Source: Rhodobiaceae bacterium (GTDB lineage: Bacteria; Pseudomonadota; Alphaproteobacteria; Rhizobiales; Tepidamorphaceae). From it: DNA of 64,000 bases. Positions 24,909-38,144 of the stretch are shown one piece after another. Under the pieces are notes generated by a model. It was given only the letters and a program-made list of their open reading frames with translations. It did no database searches and was not told the origin of the DNA. A program made the position numbers and the translations under genes. Each line of letters starts with the position of its first letter. Position 1 is the first letter of the stretch. The stretch covers positions 124,001-188,000 of the forward strand of contig JACKJK010000007.1 in assembly GCA_020637985.1 (NCBI GenBank), in the 5' to 3' direction.

Positions 24909-26099
24909 ATGTCCGAGCACGACGTCCGCAATTTCACGATCAACTTCGGCCCGCAGCACCCGGCCGCGCACGGTGTGCTGCGCCTGGTGCTGGAACTCGA
25001 CGGCGAGGTGGTCGAGCGCGTCGACCCGCACGTCGGGCTGCTGCATCGCGGCACCGAGAAGCTGATCGAGTACAAGACCTACTTGCAGGCGGTGCCGTAT
25101 TTCGACCGGCTCGACTATGTCGCGCCGATGAACCAGGAGCACGCCTTCGCGCTGGCGGTGGAAAAGCTGCTCGGCGTCGAGGTGCCCATCCGCGGCCAGC
25201 TCATTCGCGTTCTCTACTCGGAGATCGGGCGCATCCTGTCGCACCTGCTCAACGTCACCACGCAGGCGATGGACGTCGGCGCGCTGACGCCGCCGCTGTG
25301 GGGCTTCGAGGAACGCGAGAAGCTGATGATCTTCTACGAGCGCGCCTGCGGGGCGCGCATGCATGCGGCCTACGTGCGCCCCGGCGGCGTGCACCAGGAC
25401 CTGCCGCAGCAGCTGATCGAGGACATCGCGGCGTTCTGTGATCCGTTCCTGAAGGTCTGCGACGATCTCGAAGGTCTCTTGACCGACAACCGCATCTTCA
25501 AGCAGCGCAATGTCGATATCGCCACGGTGAAGCTTGAGGACGCCTGGGCGTGGGGCTTTTCCGGCGTCATGGTGCGCGGCTCGGGCGCGCCGTGGGATCT
25601 GCGCAAGAGCCAGCCCTACGAATGCTACGCCGACATGGAGTTCGACATCCCGATCGGCAAGAACGGCGACTGCTACGACCGTTACCTGATCCGCATGGAG
25701 GAGATGCGACAGTCGGTCCGCATCATGCGCCAGTGCATCGAGCGGCTGCTGTCGACAAGCGGGGCAGGGCCGGTTTCCTCCATCGACGGCAAGATCGTGC
25801 CGCCCAAGCGCGGCGAGATGAAGCGGTCGATGGAAGCGCTGATCCATCATTTCAAGCTCTATACCGAGGGCTACCACGTGCCGGAGGGCGAGGCTTATGC
25901 CGCCGTCGAGGCGCCGAAGGGCGAATTCGGCGTCTATCTCGTCTCCGACGGCACCAACAAGCCCTACCGCTGCAAGATTCGCGCGCCCGGTTTCGCACAT
26001 ATCCAGGCAATGGACTTCCTGTGCCGCGGCCACATGCTGGCGGACGTGTCCGCCGTCATCGGTTCGCTTGACATCGTGTTCGGGGAGATCGACCGGTGA
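24909..26099 (+). CDS. nuoD: NADH-quinone oxidoreductase subunit D
   Basis: This 396-aa 49-kDa-type subunit forms the quinone-reduction pocket with NuoB. The characteristic [19 protein letters not shown] start, the [11 protein letters not shown] motif and the conserved C-terminal DIVFGEIDR are all present. Length and position are standard. Its stop overlaps the GTG start of the next, non-canonical gene. Confidence 0.97.
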   Translation: MSEHDVRNFTINFGPQHPAAHGVLRLVLELDGEVVERVDPHVGLLHRGTEKLIEYKTYLQAVPYFDRLDYVAPMNQEHAFALAVEKLLGVEVPIRGQLIRVLYSEIGRILSHLLNVTTQAMDVGALTPPLWGFEEREKLMIFYERACGARMHAAYVRPGGVHQDLPQQLIEDIAAFCDPFLKVCDDLEGLLTDNRIFKQRNVDIATVKLEDAWAWGFSGVMVRGSGAPWDLRKSQPYECYADMEFDIPIGKNGDCYDRYLIRMEEMRQSVRIMRQCIERLLSTSGAGPVSSIDGKIVPPKRGEMKRSMEALIHHFKLYTEGYHVPEGEAYAAVEAPKGEFGVYLVSDGTNKPYRCKIRAPGFAHIQAMDFLCRGHMLADVSAVIGSLDIVFGEIDR

Positions 26100-26665
26100 G
26101 GATGCTGCAGCTTTCCTGCCTTGCCCTGCTGATCGGCATGCTGGCTCTGACCTGGACGTTCGGCGCGCCGGTGTGGCTGTCTGGGCTGCTGGCATTCGCC
26201 GTGGTAGCGCTGCTGGCCGGTCTCGAAATCCGCCACTACCGCAGGACCGGCGAGGCCTGCGGCGCATGCGTGCGCGGCTCGGGCGTTGCTGCATCGATGC
26301 TCGTCGCCGGCGCCTTGGTGTTTTCCGCGGCGCCGGGCCATGCCCTGCCGGCCACCGACCTTTCGCCTAAGGGGTGCGCGCTGATGCCGGTGGACTGCGA
26401 GCTGCTGATCGAGAATTCGGTCATGTACAACGCGGTCTATGACGGTACGAGCACGATGTATTCGCTGCCGAAACGGTCGATACGCTACCGCCTGGCGCGC
26501 TGGCTGCACGCCTATGTCTACGACCTGAAAAGCTGCGAAAAGCCGAAGGAAAAAGTGCGTCAGATCATCGGCGGCATCGAGTCCTTCGACCAAACCTACG
26601 ACATCCTGGCGCCGATTCACGCGGTGCCGGGGTCGGTGTGTTACATCCGCAAAAGCGCGAGCTGA
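26096..26665 (+). CDS. Uncharacterised membrane protein inside the nuo operon
   Basis: The 189-aa product starts at a GTG (26096) that overlaps the nuoD stop (GTGA), with GGGGAG eight bases upstream. Two hydrophobic helices lie near the N-terminus (about 3-20 and 25-45), a third hydrophobic segment at about 62-82 ends in a signal-like AAPGHA, and a periplasmic-looking domain follows with four cysteines (KGC, DC, SC, VC). It matches no complex I subunit I know. Its tight packing between nuoD and nuoE suggests a role in assembly or in the respiratory membrane, which is inference only. Confidence 0.7.
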   Translation: MRMLQLSCLALLIGMLALTWTFGAPVWLSGLLAFAVVALLAGLEIRHYRRTGEACGACVRGSGVAASMLVAGALVFSAAPGHALPATDLSPKGCALMPVDCELLIENSVMYNAVYDGTSTMYSLPKRSIRYRLARWLHAYVYDLKSCEKPKEKVRQIIGGIESFDQTYDILAPIHAVPGSVCYIRKSAS

Positions 26666-26670
26666 TATCC

Positions 26671-27705
26671 ATGTCCGTCCGCCGTCTGCACCACGAGCAA
26701 CCTGCTAGCTTCGCCTTCACGCGCGAGAACCTCGCCTGGGCGAAGCAGCAGATTGGCAAGTATCCGAAGGGCCGCGAGGCGAGCGCGGTCATCCCGCTCT
26801 TGTGGCGCGCGCAGGAGCAGCACGAGAACTGGCTGCCGGAGCCGGCCATCCGCTACATCGCCGACATGCTGGGCATGCCCTACATCCGCGTGCTGGAAGT
26901 GGCGACCTTCTACACGATGTTCCAGCTCGCTCCGGTGGGAAAGAAGGCGCATGTGCAGGTGTGCGGGACGACGCCGTGCATGCTGCGCGGGGCCGAGGAC
27001 ATCAAGGCCGTTTGCAAGCGCCGCATCGCCGAACACGCGCACGAACTTTCCGCCGACGGCGAATTCTCGTGGGAAGAGGTCGAGTGCCTCGGGGCCTGCG
27101 TCAACGCGCCGATGGTGCAGGTGTTCTCCGACACCTACGAGGACCTGACAGCCGAGAGCTTCGAGCGGCTTCTCGATGCCTTCGCGCGCGGTGACAAGCC
27201 GCAACCGGGGCCGCAGATCGACCGGCAGTTCGCGGCCCCCTTCGGCGGCGACACGACGCTGACGACGCTTGCCGGCAAGGCAGCGGCCAAGGCGCCGGCG
27301 AAACCGGCGGCCAAACCCACAGCGAAGGCGCCGGCAAAGGCAGCCCCCGTCGCGGCCTTGGCGGCACCGGCGCTGAGTGCCGACGATGCGGCGCGTGCAG
27401 ACGCCGCGGGCAAGAAGCCGCGCATGATGAAAGCCCCGCGCAAGGCGGGCGCCGACGACCTGAAGATGATCAAGGGCGTAGGCCCGAAGCTGGAAGGCGT
27501 GCTCAACGGGCTCGGCATCTTCCATTTCGACCAGATTTCGGCATGGAAGCCGGAAGAGGTTTCCTGGGTCGACGAATACCTGAAGTTCAAGGGCCGCATC
27601 GTGCGCGACGACTGGATTGCGCAGGCGAGCACGCTCGCCGGGGGCGGCGAGACGGAATTCTCCAAGCGGGTCGCCAAGGGCGAAGTCCCGTCGAGCAAGC
27701 GGTGA
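26671..27705 (+). CDS. nuoE: NADH-quinone oxidoreductase subunit E with C-terminal helix-hairpin-helix extension
   Basis: The first 190 residues are a normal 24-kDa NuoE: a helical N-terminus, [10 protein letters not shown], then the N1a [2Fe-2S] ligands in VCGTTPCM and [10 protein letters not shown]. An Ala/Pro/Lys-rich linker (about 205-230, repeated APAK units) follows, then a helix-hairpin-helix domain at 260-323 ([18 protein letters not shown]). At 344 aa it is about twice the usual length. Long NuoE of this kind is known in rhizobia; the role of the extension is not. The same domain occurs in the nuoF-nuoG protein and in S2. Confidence 0.95.
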   Translation: MSVRRLHHEQPASFAFTRENLAWAKQQIGKYPKGREASAVIPLLWRAQEQHENWLPEPAIRYIADMLGMPYIRVLEVATFYTMFQLAPVGKKAHVQVCGTTPCMLRGAEDIKAVCKRRIAEHAHELSADGEFSWEEVECLGACVNAPMVQVFSDTYEDLTAESFERLLDAFARGDKPQPGPQIDRQFAAPFGGDTTLTTLAGKAAAKAPAKPAAKPTAKAPAKAAPVAALAAPALSADDAARADAAGKKPRMMKAPRKAGADDLKMIKGVGPKLEGVLNGLGIFHFDQISAWKPEEVSWVDEYLKFKGRIVRDDWIAQASTLAGGGETEFSKRVAKGEVPSSKR

Positions 27706-27719
27706 GGTAGGGACAGGTC

Positions 27720-29021
<1,302 letters not shown>

Positions 29022-29040
29022 GGGAAACGAAGGGGCATAC

Positions 29041-29616
29041 ATGATGTTCGCTTTTTCCCAGGACTGGACGAACCGCAGCCGCGACGCCGAGTGCGGGCTG
29101 TTCGGCGTCGACGCGATGAATTCCGTGGCAGCGCTTGCCTGCCTGCCGCTGACGGCGGCCGTGACGACGACCGCGGCGATGGCGACGGGCGGATTTGCCG
29201 TGATGCTTGGCTGGCAGGCGGTCATGCTGCGCTCGCTCGAGGGCTCGCCTTTCATGTCCGCCTATGCGCATGGCGGCGGCCGGGGCAAGGCGGCGGACGT
29301 GGCGCGCCAGCCAGTCGCGGAAAAGCGCGCCGTGGAGGCGCCACAAGCGGCATTGCCAGCCAGCGACACGGTCGCGCGCCCGTCCGGGCTGGAGGCGCCG
29401 CGCGGCCAGGCCGACGACCTGAAGCGCATTTCCGGCGTCGGGCCGAAGCTGGAAATCGTGCTCAACGACCTCGGCATCTACCATTTCGACCAAATCGCCG
29501 CGTGGAGCGCGGGCGAGGTGGAGTGGATCGACGACTACCTGAAGTTCAAGGGCCGCATCGAGCGCGACAAGTGGATCGCGCAGGCGAGGCGGCTGATGGA
29601 AAGCGTGACGGAATAG
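29041..29616 (+). CDS. Helix-hairpin-helix protein inside the nuo operon (NuoE-tail homologue)
   Basis: The 191-aa product begins with a short soluble lead, then a hydrophobic Ala/Thr-rich segment (about 27-60) that may be a membrane anchor. A Pro/Ala linker and a C-terminal helix-hairpin-helix domain at about 123-191 follow (RISGVGPKLEIVLNDLGIYH). That domain is nearly the same as the NuoE extension, including YLKFKGRI and WIAQA. It is probably a free-standing, membrane-tethered copy of the module. The position between nuoF and nuoG, with short gaps, makes it a likely partner or assembly factor of complex I (inference). Confidence 0.75.
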   Translation: MMFAFSQDWTNRSRDAECGLFGVDAMNSVAALACLPLTAAVTTTAAMATGGFAVMLGWQAVMLRSLEGSPFMSAYAHGGGRGKAADVARQPVAEKRAVEAPQAALPASDTVARPSGLEAPRGQADDLKRISGVGPKLEIVLNDLGIYHFDQIAAWSAGEVEWIDDYLKFKGRIERDKWIAQARRLMESVTE

Positions 29617-29675
29617 GATTGACGCGGGCAGTGCGGCTGCCGGCGCACAAGTAGACCTGAACGGGAAAGGCATCG

Positions 29676-31766
29676 ATGGCCAAGCTGATCGTTGACGGGA
29701 CGGAGATCGAAGTCCCCGCGGAGCTGACGCTGCTGCAGGCGTGCGAGGAAGCCGGCGCGGAAATCCCGCGTTTCTGCTACCACGACCGGCTGTCGATCGC
29801 CGGCAACTGCCGCATGTGCCTGGTCGAGGTGAAGGGCGCGCCGAAGCCCGTCGCTTCGTGCGCGCAAGCCGTGCGTGACCTGCGTCCCGGCCCCAACGGC
29901 GAGCCGCCGGAAGTGCTGACGAAGAGCCCGCTTGCGAAGAAGGCGCGCGAAGGCGTGATGGAGTTCCTGCTCATCAACCACCCGCTCGACTGCCCGATCT
30001 GCGACCAGGGCGGGGAATGCGACCTGCAGGACCAGGCGATGGCCTATGGCGTCGATACCTCGCGCTACTCGGAAAACAAGCGCGCAGTGGAAGACAAGTA
30101 CATCGGCCCGCTGGTGAAGACGATCATGACGCGATGCATCCATTGCACGCGCTGCATCCGCTTCATCACGGAGGTGGCCGGGTGTTCCGACCTCGGCGCC
30201 ATCGGGCGTGGCGAGGACATGGAGATCACCACGTATCTTGAAAGCGCGATGCGCTCGGAGATGCAGGGCAACGTGATCGACCTGTGCCCGGTCGGCGCGC
30301 TGACCTCGCGACCCTATGCGTTCACCGCGCGGCCGTGGGAACTGACGAAGACGGAATCCATCGACGTGATGGACGCGCTGGGCAGCAACATCCGGGTCGA
30401 CGCGCGCGGGCGCGAAGTGATGCGCATCATGCCGCGCGTCAACGACGACGTGAACGAGGAATGGATTTCCGACAAGAGCCGCTTCATCTGGGACGGCCTG
30501 AAGACGCAGCGCCTCGACCGCCCCTACGTGCGCGAGGACGGCAAGCTGCGGCCTGCAAGCTGGCAGGAAGCTTTCGGTGCGATCGCGGACAAGGTGAAGG
30601 CTGCGGCGCCCGGGCGCATCGGCGCGATCGCCGGCGATCTTGCCGCGTGCGAGGACATGTTCGCGCTCAAGGACCTGATGGGCAAGCTCGGCAGCGCCAA
30701 CATCGACTGCCGTCAGGACGGTTCGCCGTTCGATCCCGCGCAGGGGCGCGGTTCCTACCTGTTCAACGCGACGCTGGCCGGCGTCGAGGAGGCGGATGCG
30801 ATCCTGCTGGTCGGCGCGTGGCCGCGCTGGGACGCGACGGTTCTGAACGCGCGCATCCGCAAGCATTGGCTGGCGAGCGGCGTGCCGATCGGGCTGATCG
30901 GGGCGGACAATCCCGACTTGGCATACGACTACGACTACCTTGGCGCAGGCGCGGACACGCTCGGCGAGCTGGCCGAGGGCAAGGGCGCGTTCGCCAAGGT
31001 GCTGAAGAAGGCGAAGACGCCGCTGATCATCGTCGGCCCCGGCGCCTATGCGCGCGACGACGGCGCGGCGGTGCTGGCGCTGGCGGCGAAGGTCGCGGAA
31101 GGCTGCGGCGCGGTGAGCGGAGACTGGAACGGCTTTTGCGTGCTGCACACGGCGGCAGCGCGCGCCGGCGGGCTCGATCTCGGCCTCGTGCCGGGCAGCG
31201 GCGGCCTCGATGTCGCCGGCATGCTGAAGCCGGCTGCGCTCGACGTGCTGTTCCTGCTGGGCGCCGACGAAGTTGCCATCCCGCAAGGGCACGGTGCGTT
31301 CGTCGTCTACATCGGCACGCATGGCGACCGTGGCGCGCATGGCGCCGACGTGATCCTGCCGGGCGCTGCGTACACGGAGAAGTCCGGCACCTACGTCAAC
31401 ACGGAAGGCCGCGTGCAGGTCGCCAACCGGGCGACGTTCCCGCCCGGCGACGCACGCGAGGACTGGGCGATCCTGCGGGCGCTGAGCGATCCGCTTGGAC
31501 AGCGCCTGCCTTACGATTCGCTTGCCGCCCTGCGTGCTGCCATGCGTGATGCTCATCCGCATCTTACCGAGACGGACGCCGCGCCGGCGGCGGAGGCAGG
31601 CGGCGTCGCCGCGCTCGCCAAGGGCAAGGGCAAGGCGAAGGCCGCAGCGTTCGCGCGCGGCACGGACTACTACCTCACGAACCCGATCTGCCGGGCAAGC
31701 CGGGTCATGGGTGAACTGGCGGCACTGGCCGCAAGCGGGCAGGGGGCGACGGGCACCGATGGCTGA
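29676..31766 (+). CDS. nuoG: NADH-quinone oxidoreductase subunit G
   Basis: This 696-aa 75-kDa-type subunit is the largest peripheral-arm iron-sulfur protein. Its N-terminal ferredoxin domain binds N1b ([19 protein letters not shown]). It is followed by the His-Cys3 N5 site ([19 protein letters not shown]) and the N4 ligands ([24 protein letters not shown]), then a molybdopterin-oxidoreductase-like domain without cofactor. A Lys/Ala-rich stretch ([14 protein letters not shown]) occurs near the C-terminus. It overlaps nuoH by 8 bp. Confidence 0.97.
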   Translation: MAKLIVDGTEIEVPAELTLLQACEEAGAEIPRFCYHDRLSIAGNCRMCLVEVKGAPKPVASCAQAVRDLRPGPNGEPPEVLTKSPLAKKAREGVMEFLLINHPLDCPICDQGGECDLQDQAMAYGVDTSRYSENKRAVEDKYIGPLVKTIMTRCIHCTRCIRFITEVAGCSDLGAIGRGEDMEITTYLESAMRSEMQGNVIDLCPVGALTSRPYAFTARPWELTKTESIDVMDALGSNIRVDARGREVMRIMPRVNDDVNEEWISDKSRFIWDGLKTQRLDRPYVREDGKLRPASWQEAFGAIADKVKAAAPGRIGAIAGDLAACEDMFALKDLMGKLGSANIDCRQDGSPFDPAQGRGSYLFNATLAGVEEADAILLVGAWPRWDATVLNARIRKHWLASGVPIGLIGADNPDLAYDYDYLGAGADTLGELAEGKGAFAKVLKKAKTPLIIVGPGAYARDDGAAVLALAAKVAEGCGAVSGDWNGFCVLHTAAARAGGLDLGLVPGSGGLDVAGMLKPAALDVLFLLGADEVAIPQGHGAFVVYIGTHGDRGAHGADVILPGAAYTEKSGTYVNTEGRVQVANRATFPPGDAREDWAILRALSDPLGQRLPYDSLAALRAAMRDAHPHLTETDAAPAAEAGGVAALAKGKGKAKAAAFARGTDYYLTNPICRASRVMGELAALAASGQGATGTDG

Positions 31767-32808
31767 ATTCTGGACCGACTATGGCTGGCCGGCGACGGTG
31801 ATGGTGGCGCAGAGCGTCGCGCTTCTCGTGGGGCTTCTCGTGCTGATCGCCTACCTGCTGCTGGCTGACCGCAAGGTGTGGGCGGCGGTGCAGCTGCGCC
31901 GCGGGCCCAACGTGGTCGGCGCCTTCGGGCTGCTGCAGTCGTTCGCCGACCTGCTGAAGTTCGTGCTCAAGGAGCCGGTCGTGCCGGCGAGCTCGAACAA
32001 GGGTGTGTTCCTGCTGGCACCGCTGGTGAGCTGCATCCTGGCGCTGGCGGCATGGGCCGTGGTGCCGATCGCCGATGGCTGGGTGATCGCCGACATCAAC
32101 GTCGGCATCCTGTACATCTTCGCGATATCGTCGCTCGGGGTCTACGGCATCATCATGGGCGGCTGGGCGTCGAACTCGAAGTATCCGTTCCTGGGGGCGC
32201 TGCGCTCGGCGGCGCAGATGGTGTCCTACGAGGTCTCCATCGGTTTCGTCATCATCACGGTGCTGCTGTGCGTCGGCTCGCTCAACTTGAGCGAGATCGT
32301 CAATGCGCAACAGACCGGGCTTGCCGACAAGATCGGCCTGCCGTGGCTGACCTTCCTGAACTGGTTCTGGCTGCCGCTGCTGCCAATGTTCGGGATCTTC
32401 TTCATCTCGGCGCTTGCCGAGACCAACCGGCCGCCGTTCGATTTGCCTGAGGCAGAATCCGAGCTCGTCGCCGGCTTCATGGTCGAATATGCCTCGACGC
32501 CCTATCTGCTGTTCATGCTGGGCGAGTACGTGGCGATCACGACCATGTGCGCGATGATGACCATCCTGTTCATGGGCGGGTGGCTGCCGCCGCTCGACAT
32601 CGCGCCGTTCAACTGGGTGCCGGGCATCTTCTGGTTCGTGTTCAAGGTGTGCCTGGCGTTCTTCATGTTCGCCATGGTCAAGGCGATGGTGCCGCGCTAC
32701 CGCTACGACCAGCTGATGCGGCTGGGCTGGAAGGTGTTCCTGCCGCTGTCGCTGGCGATGGTCGTGATCGTGGCCGCCGTGCTGCAGCTGACCGGGTGGG
32801 CGGCATGA
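31759..32808 (+). CDS. nuoH: NADH-quinone oxidoreductase subunit H
   Basis: This 349-aa membrane subunit connects the peripheral arm to the proton-pumping arm and forms part of the quinone chamber. It has eight predicted helices, the conserved [20 protein letters not shown] loop and the signature [20 protein letters not shown]. The start inside the end of nuoG is fixed by the conserved N-terminus. It overlaps the following 65-aa gene by 4 bp (ATGA). Confidence 0.97.
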   Translation: MAEFWTDYGWPATVMVAQSVALLVGLLVLIAYLLLADRKVWAAVQLRRGPNVVGAFGLLQSFADLLKFVLKEPVVPASSNKGVFLLAPLVSCILALAAWAVVPIADGWVIADINVGILYIFAISSLGVYGIIMGGWASNSKYPFLGALRSAAQMVSYEVSIGFVIITVLLCVGSLNLSEIVNAQQTGLADKIGLPWLTFLNWFWLPLLPMFGIFFISALAETNRPPFDLPEAESELVAGFMVEYASTPYLLFMLGEYVAITTMCAMMTILFMGGWLPPLDIAPFNWVPGIFWFVFKVCLAFFMFAMVKAMVPRYRYDQLMRLGWKVFLPLSLAMVVIVAAVLQLTGWAA

Positions 32809-33002
32809 GTGCAGGTCTTGTCGGGGGCCTTTTCGGGCTCATGATCGGGCTTGTGGATTACGTCGTTTTCGGACTGTTGATCCGGAAACTCGAAACGAGC
32901 AGGGCCCAGGCCGTGGCGGCCAAGGCGCTGAACATCGCGCGGATTGCGCAGCTGATCGCGTTTCCCGCGGTCGGGTACTGGATCGGAGCGACGCTGTTCT
33001 AG
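32805..33002 (+). CDS. 65-aa two-helix membrane protein between nuoH and nuoI
   Basis: The start overlaps the nuoH stop (ATGA). The product has two hydrophobic helices (about 5-26 and 45-64) joined by a charged linker ([17 protein letters not shown]). I do not recognise the family. Coupling to nuoH argues that it is expressed with complex I. It could be an accessory subunit or an unrelated small membrane protein. Confidence 0.65.
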   Translation: MSAGLVGGLFGLMIGLVDYVVFGLLIRKLETSRAQAVAAKALNIARIAQLIAFPAVGYWIGATLF

Positions 33003-33037
33003 GCCGTTTGGCCGTCGGCGTCAGGTGGAGTTGAGGC

Positions 33038-33529
33038 ATGGCAAGACTGGACCAGGCAGCCAGGTCGATTTTCCTGAAGGAATTCGTGTCGGCGTTTTTC
33101 CTTGCGATGCGCTATTTCTTCAAGCCGAAGGCGACCATCAACTATCCCTTCGAGAAGGGGCCGATATCCCCGCGCTTTCGCGGCGAGCATGCGCTGCGCC
33201 GCTATCCAAACGGCGAGGAGCGCTGCATCGCGTGCAAGCTGTGCGAGGCGATCTGCCCGGCGCAGGCGATCACCATCGAGGCCGGTCCGCGGCGCAACGA
33301 CGGCACCCGGCGCACGACACGCTACGACATCGACATGGTGAAGTGCATCTATTGCGGCTTCTGCCAGGAAGCCTGCCCGGTCGATGCCATCGTCGAGGGG
33401 CCGAACTTCGAGTTCGCGACGGAGACGCGCGAGGAACTGTTCTACGACAAGGACCGGCTGCTCGCGAACGGGGACCGCTGGGAGCGGGAAATCGCGGCGC
33501 GGATCGAACTGGATTCGCCCTACCGCTAG
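33038..33529 (+). CDS. nuoI: NADH-quinone oxidoreductase subunit I
   Basis: This 163-aa TYKY-type ferredoxin subunit carries clusters N6a and N6b. It has two classical [4Fe-4S] motifs, [16 protein letters not shown] (about 65-80) and [16 protein letters not shown] (about 104-119), preceded by an amphipathic N-terminal helix. The length is standard. The following 183 bp up to nuoJ hold no gene that I can support. Confidence 0.97.
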   Translation: MARLDQAARSIFLKEFVSAFFLAMRYFFKPKATINYPFEKGPISPRFRGEHALRRYPNGEERCIACKLCEAICPAQAITIEAGPRRNDGTRRTTRYDIDMVKCIYCGFCQEACPVDAIVEGPNFEFATETREELFYDKDRLLANGDRWEREIAARIELDSPYR

Positions 33530-33712
33530 GCGGGGCATGCGCGGCATCTGCCGCGGCGGCGCAAGCCGCGAAGGACTATCGGGTTCCGCCGCACGCGAGT
33601 GGCAGGCGGGGCAGGGGATAACACCACGCGCACACCCGGCATGGGGGGCGCATCAGTGACCGGAAAGAGGCCGTGGCGGGAACCGCCGGCGGCCGATCGG
33701 GGGCAAGGCGAA

Positions 33713-34321
33713 ATGGGTCTGGCAGCGGCATTCTTCTATCTCTTCGCCGGCGTGCTGATCGCGTCGGCGTTCATGGTGATTGCCGCGCGCAATCCGGTTC
33801 ATTCGGTGCTGTGGCTGATCCTGGCCTTCTTCAACGCTGCTGGGCTGTTCCTGCTGCTGGGGGCGGAATTCCTGGCGATGATCCTCGTCGTCGTCTACGT
33901 CGGCGCGGTGGCGGTGCTGTTCCTGTTCGTCGTCATGATGCTCGACATCGATTTCGCCGAACTGCGGCAGGGCTTCCTGGAATACGTGCCGATCGGCGCG
34001 GTGATTGGGGCGATCTTCCTGGTCGAACTGCTGCTGGTGGTGACCACCTGGATCTTCTCGCCGGAAGCGGCGGCGCAGGCGCAGGTTCCCATCCCCGGCG
34101 ACATGTCGAACGTGGCGGCGATCGGGCAGGTGCTCTACACGAAATACATCCTGTTCTTCCAGCTTTCGGGGATGGTGCTGCTGGTCGCCATGATCGGCGC
34201 CATCGTGCTGACGCTTCGCCACAAGGCGGGCGTCAAGCGGCAGGACATCTCGGTGCAGGTTGCGCGCAATCCGGCGACCGCGATCGAGGTGCGCAAGGTC
34301 GAAAGCGGCAAGGGCATCTGA
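33713..34321 (+). CDS. nuoJ: NADH-quinone oxidoreductase subunit J
   Basis: This 202-aa membrane subunit has five predicted helices, including the conserved third helix with its pi-bulge region ([20 protein letters not shown]), which takes part in coupling. GGGCAAGG precedes the ATG at 33713; the frame is open further upstream, but that part is Arg-rich noncoding sequence. The basic C-terminal tail is longer than in E. coli. Confidence 0.96.
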   Translation: MGLAAAFFYLFAGVLIASAFMVIAARNPVHSVLWLILAFFNAAGLFLLLGAEFLAMILVVVYVGAVAVLFLFVVMMLDIDFAELRQGFLEYVPIGAVIGAIFLVELLLVVTTWIFSPEAAAQAQVPIPGDMSNVAAIGQVLYTKYILFFQLSGMVLLVAMIGAIVLTLRHKAGVKRQDISVQVARNPATAIEVRKVESGKGI

Positions 34322-34337
34322 GGCAACGGGTGGAAAA

Positions 34338-34646
34338 ATGACAATCGGGCTTGGCCACTATCTGTCGGTTGCCGCGGCGCTGTTCACGCTGGGCGTTCTC
34401 GGCATCTTCATCAACCGCAAGAACATCATCGTCATCCTGATGTCGGTGGAACTGATCCTGCTGTCGGTGAACATCAACTTCGTGGCGTTTTCCTCGTTCC
34501 TGAACGACCTCGTCGGCCAGGTGTTCGCCATGCTGATCCTGACGGTGGCCGCCGCAGAGGCTGCCATCGGGCTGGCCATTCTCGTCGCCTTCTTCCGCAA
34601 CCGCGGGTCGATCGCGGTCGAAGACGTCAACATGATGAAGGGGTGA
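34338..34646 (+). CDS. nuoK: NADH-quinone oxidoreductase subunit K
   Basis: This 102-aa three-helix membrane subunit carries the conserved glutamates in the second and third helices ([17 protein letters not shown] and [17 protein letters not shown]) that belong to the proton path. The length is exactly standard. The ATG at 34338 follows GGGTGGAAAA. Confidence 0.97.
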   Translation: MTIGLGHYLSVAAALFTLGVLGIFINRKNIIVILMSVELILLSVNINFVAFSSFLNDLVGQVFAMLILTVAAAEAAIGLAILVAFFRNRGSIAVEDVNMMKG

Positions 34647-34656
34647 GGGCGCCGGC

Positions 34657-36597
34657 ATGCTGACTGCAATCGTATTCCTGCCGCTGCTCGGCTGCCTCGT
34701 CGCGGGCCTGCTGGGACGGGTTGTCGGGCACCGCGGCGCGGAGGTCATCACCTCGACGTTTCTGGTGATCGCGGCGGCGCTGTCGTGGATCGTCTTCATG
34801 CAGGTCGGCCTGGGCGAGAAGGTGCACCATCCCGCGATCGTACTGTTTCCGTGGATCGAATCCGGCACGCTCGACGTGCAGTGGTCGCTCAGGCTCGACA
34901 CGCTGACGGCGGTCATGCTCGTCGTGGTGACGACTGTGTCCTCGCTCGTGCACGTCTACTCGATCGGCTACATGCACCACGATCCGCACCGCGCGCGGTT
35001 CTTCGCCTACCTGTCGCTGTTCACCTTCGCGATGCTGATGCTGGTGACGGCGGACAATCTGGTGCAGCTGTTCTTCGGCTGGGAGGGCGTGGGTCTCGCC
35101 TCCTACCTGCTGATCGGCTTCTGGTACAAGAAGCCGTCGGCGAACGCGGCGGCCATCAAGGCCTTCATTGTCAACCGCGTCGGAGATTTCGGCTTCGCGC
35201 TCGGCATCTTCGCGGTGTTCGTGATGTTCGGCACTGTGGAGTTCGACACGATCTTCGCCAATGCCGCCTCTGCGGAGCACACGACGATCCACTTCCTGTG
35301 GCGCGAATGGGACGCGATGACGGTGATCTGCCTGCTGCTGTTCATGGGGGCGATGGGCAAGTCGGCGCAGTTCCTGCTGCATACCTGGCTGCCGGACGCC
35401 ATGGAAGGTCCCACGCCGGTCTCGGCGCTGATCCATGCGGCGACCATGGTCACCGCCGGCGTCTTCATGGTGGCGCGGCTGTCGCCGCTGTTCGAGCTGT
35501 CGCACACCGCGTTGACCGTGGTCACGCTGGTGGGTGCAATTACAGCGTTCTTTGCGGCGAGCGTCGGGCTGGTGCAGAACGACATCAAGCGCGTGATCGC
35601 CTATTCGACCTGCTCGCAGCTCGGCTACATGTTCGTCGCGCTGGGCGTCGGTGCCTACGGCGTCGGCATCTTCCACCTGTTCACGCACGCCTTCTTCAAG
35701 GCCCTGCTGTTCCTGGGCGCCGGCTCGGTGATCCATGCGGTTTCCGACGAACAGGACATGCGCCGGATGGGCGGGCTGTGGCGGCTGATCCCCAAGACCT
35801 ACGCGATGATGCTGATCGGCACCCTGGCGCTGACCGGGTTCCCGCTGACGGCGGGCTATTTCTCCAAGGACGCGATCGTGGAAGCCGCCTTCGCGGGCGA
35901 GAACGCGGCGGCCGGCTTTGCCTTCGCGATGACGGTGATCGCGGCGGTGTTCACGTCCTTCTATTCGTGGCGGCTGGTGTTCATGACCTTCCACGGGCGC
36001 CCGCGCGCCAGCCAGGAGACCATGAGCCACGTGCACGAATCGCCGCTTGTGATGCTGGTGCCGCTGTTCGTGCTGGCGGCCGGCGCGCTGCTGGCGGGCT
36101 TCGTATTCAAGGACTACTTCATCGGCCACGACCACGAGCACTTCTGGCATGGCGCGGTCTTCATGGCCGAGGGCAACGAGATCATGGAAGCCTTGCACCA
36201 CGTGCCGGCATGGGTCATCTACTCGCCGATGGTGGCGATGATCCTCGGCTTCGTGATGTCCTACATCTTCTACATCGCCAAGCCGTCGCTGCCGGGTTCG
36301 CTGGCGGCGCGCCACGAGCTGCTGTACCGCTTCCTGCTCAACAAGTGGTACTTCGACGAGATCTACGACGTGCTCTTCGTGCGGCCGGCGAAATGGCTCG
36401 GGCGCTTCCTGTGGAAGCGCGGCGACGGCATGGTCATCGACGGCTTCGGGCCCGATGGCATCGCGGCGCGTGTCGCCGATGTCACCGCCCGCGTCGTGCG
36501 GCTGCAGAGCGGTTACCTCTATCACTATGCGTTCGCGATGCTCATCGGCGTCGCTGCGCTCATCACCTGGTACATGTTCGCGGGGAGCGCGCACTGA
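34657..36597 (+). CDS. nuoL: NADH-quinone oxidoreductase subunit L
   Basis: This 646-aa antiporter-like proton-pumping subunit sits at the distal end of the membrane arm. It has the N-terminal Oxidored_q1_N region, the core motif [20 protein letters not shown] with the key Lys upstream (MGKSAQ), [15 protein letters not shown], and the long lateral helix region near the C-terminus. The stop and the nuoM start overlap by one base (TGATG). Confidence 0.97.
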   Translation: MLTAIVFLPLLGCLVAGLLGRVVGHRGAEVITSTFLVIAAALSWIVFMQVGLGEKVHHPAIVLFPWIESGTLDVQWSLRLDTLTAVMLVVVTTVSSLVHVYSIGYMHHDPHRARFFAYLSLFTFAMLMLVTADNLVQLFFGWEGVGLASYLLIGFWYKKPSANAAAIKAFIVNRVGDFGFALGIFAVFVMFGTVEFDTIFANAASAEHTTIHFLWREWDAMTVICLLLFMGAMGKSAQFLLHTWLPDAMEGPTPVSALIHAATMVTAGVFMVARLSPLFELSHTALTVVTLVGAITAFFAASVGLVQNDIKRVIAYSTCSQLGYMFVALGVGAYGVGIFHLFTHAFFKALLFLGAGSVIHAVSDEQDMRRMGGLWRLIPKTYAMMLIGTLALTGFPLTAGYFSKDAIVEAAFAGENAAAGFAFAMTVIAAVFTSFYSWRLVFMTFHGRPRASQETMSHVHESPLVMLVPLFVLAAGALLAGFVFKDYFIGHDHEHFWHGAVFMAEGNEIMEALHHVPAWVIYSPMVAMILGFVMSYIFYIAKPSLPGSLAARHELLYRFLLNKWYFDEIYDVLFVRPAKWLGRFLWKRGDGMVIDGFGPDGIAARVADVTARVVRLQSGYLYHYAFAMLIGVAALITWYMFAGSAH

Positions 36598-38120
36598 TGT
36601 CCGGCTGGCCGATCCTCTCCGTTATCACCTTCCTGCCGCTGGTTGGCGCGGTCTTCGTCGCGCTGATCCGCGGCGACGACGAGGTCGCGCGGCGCAACGC
36701 TCGGTTCGTCGCACTTTGGGCGACGCTGATCACGTTTGCGCTGTCGCTGCTGATCTGGGTCTATTTCGACCCCGCCAGCAAAGACTTCCAGTTCGTCGAG
36801 GAAATGCCCTGGCTCGGCGGCGCAATCGCCTACCGCATGGGCGTCGACGGCATCTCGATGCTGTTCGTGATCCTGACCACCTTCCTGATGCCATTCTGCA
36901 TCCTGGCGAGCTGGGTCTCGGTGACGAGCCGCGTGAAGGAATACATCATCGCCTTCCTGGTGCTGGAAACGCTGATGATCGGCGTCTTCTGCGCGCTCGA
37001 CCTGGTGCTGTTCTACCTGTTCTTCGAGGGGGGCCTGATCCCGATGTTCCTGATCATCGGCGTGTGGGGCGGCAAGCGGCGGGTCTACGCCAGCTACAAG
37101 TTCTTCCTCTACACGCTGCTGGGATCGGTGCTGATGCTGGTCGCCATGATGGCGATGTACTGGGAAGCCGGCACGACGAACATCGTCGAACTGCTCGACC
37201 ACGGGTTCCCAGCCGGCATGCAGACCTGGCTGTGGCTTGCGTTCTTCGCCTCGTTTGCGGTGAAGATGCCGATGTGGCCGGTGCACACCTGGCTGCCTGA
37301 CGCGCACGTGGAAGCGCCGACGGCGGGATCGGTGATCCTGGCCGCCATCCTGCTGAAGATGGGCGGCTACGGCTTCCTGCGCTTCTCGCTGCCGATGTTC
37401 CCGCTTGCCTCCGACATGTTCGCGCCGCTGGTCTTTTCGCTCAGCGTGATCGCCATCATCTACACCTCGCTGGTGGCCATGATGCAGGAAGACATCAAGA
37501 AGCTGATCGCCTATTCCTCGGTCGCGCATATGGGCTTCGTGACGATGGGCATCTTCACCGGTACGATGCAGGGAATCCACGGCGGTCTGTTCCAGATGCT
37601 GTCGCACGGCATCGTTTCGGGCGCGCTGTTCCTGTGCGTGGGCGTCGTCTACGACCGCATGCACACGCGCGAGATCGCGGCCTATGGCGGTCTGGTCAAC
37701 CGGATGCCGCTCTATGCGGCGGCCTTCATGGTGTTCACCATGGCCAACGTCGGGCTGCCCGGCACGAGCGGCTTCGTCGGCGAGTTCCTGACGTTGCTTG
37801 CCGCCTTCGAGGCCAACACCTGGGTCGCCTTCTTCGCGACATTCGGCGTGATCCTGTCGGCTGGCTATGCGCTGTGGCTGTACCGGCGCGTGATCTTCGG
37901 CGAACTCGACAAGGATAGCCTGAAGGCGATCCTCGACGTCGACAGGCGAGAGATCGCGATCCTGGCGCCGCTGGTGCTGCTGACCATCCTGTTCGGCGTA
38001 TATCCCGGCCCGATCCTGGATGTGACGGCGGTTTCGGTCGAGCATCTGGCGCAGGGCTATCAGGATGCACTGGCGGCGGCGCAAGCGGCCGTGCAGACGG
38101 CGGCCGTCGCGGCGCAGTGA
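36597..38120 (+). CDS. nuoM: NADH-quinone oxidoreductase subunit M
   Basis: This 507-aa antiporter-like subunit has the conserved [16 protein letters not shown], the Glu of [14 protein letters not shown], the Lys of [18 protein letters not shown] and the broken-helix region [13 protein letters not shown]. An Ala-rich C-terminal tail follows. It starts at the last base of nuoL. Confidence 0.97.
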   Translation: MSGWPILSVITFLPLVGAVFVALIRGDDEVARRNARFVALWATLITFALSLLIWVYFDPASKDFQFVEEMPWLGGAIAYRMGVDGISMLFVILTTFLMPFCILASWVSVTSRVKEYIIAFLVLETLMIGVFCALDLVLFYLFFEGGLIPMFLIIGVWGGKRRVYASYKFFLYTLLGSVLMLVAMMAMYWEAGTTNIVELLDHGFPAGMQTWLWLAFFASFAVKMPMWPVHTWLPDAHVEAPTAGSVILAAILLKMGGYGFLRFSLPMFPLASDMFAPLVFSLSVIAIIYTSLVAMMQEDIKKLIAYSSVAHMGFVTMGIFTGTMQGIHGGLFQMLSHGIVSGALFLCVGVVYDRMHTREIAAYGGLVNRMPLYAAAFMVFTMANVGLPGTSGFVGEFLTLLAAFEANTWVAFFATFGVILSAGYALWLYRRVIFGELDKDSLKAILDVDRREIAILAPLVLLTILFGVYPGPILDVTAVSVEHLAQGYQDALAAAQAAVQTAAVAAQ

Positions 38121-38144
38121 TTTACACGAGAACGGATCGACACG

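Noticed and set aside
23610..26294. An 894-codon frame opposite nuoB-nuoD
   Set aside because: It spans several well-conserved nuo genes on the other strand and shows no domain.
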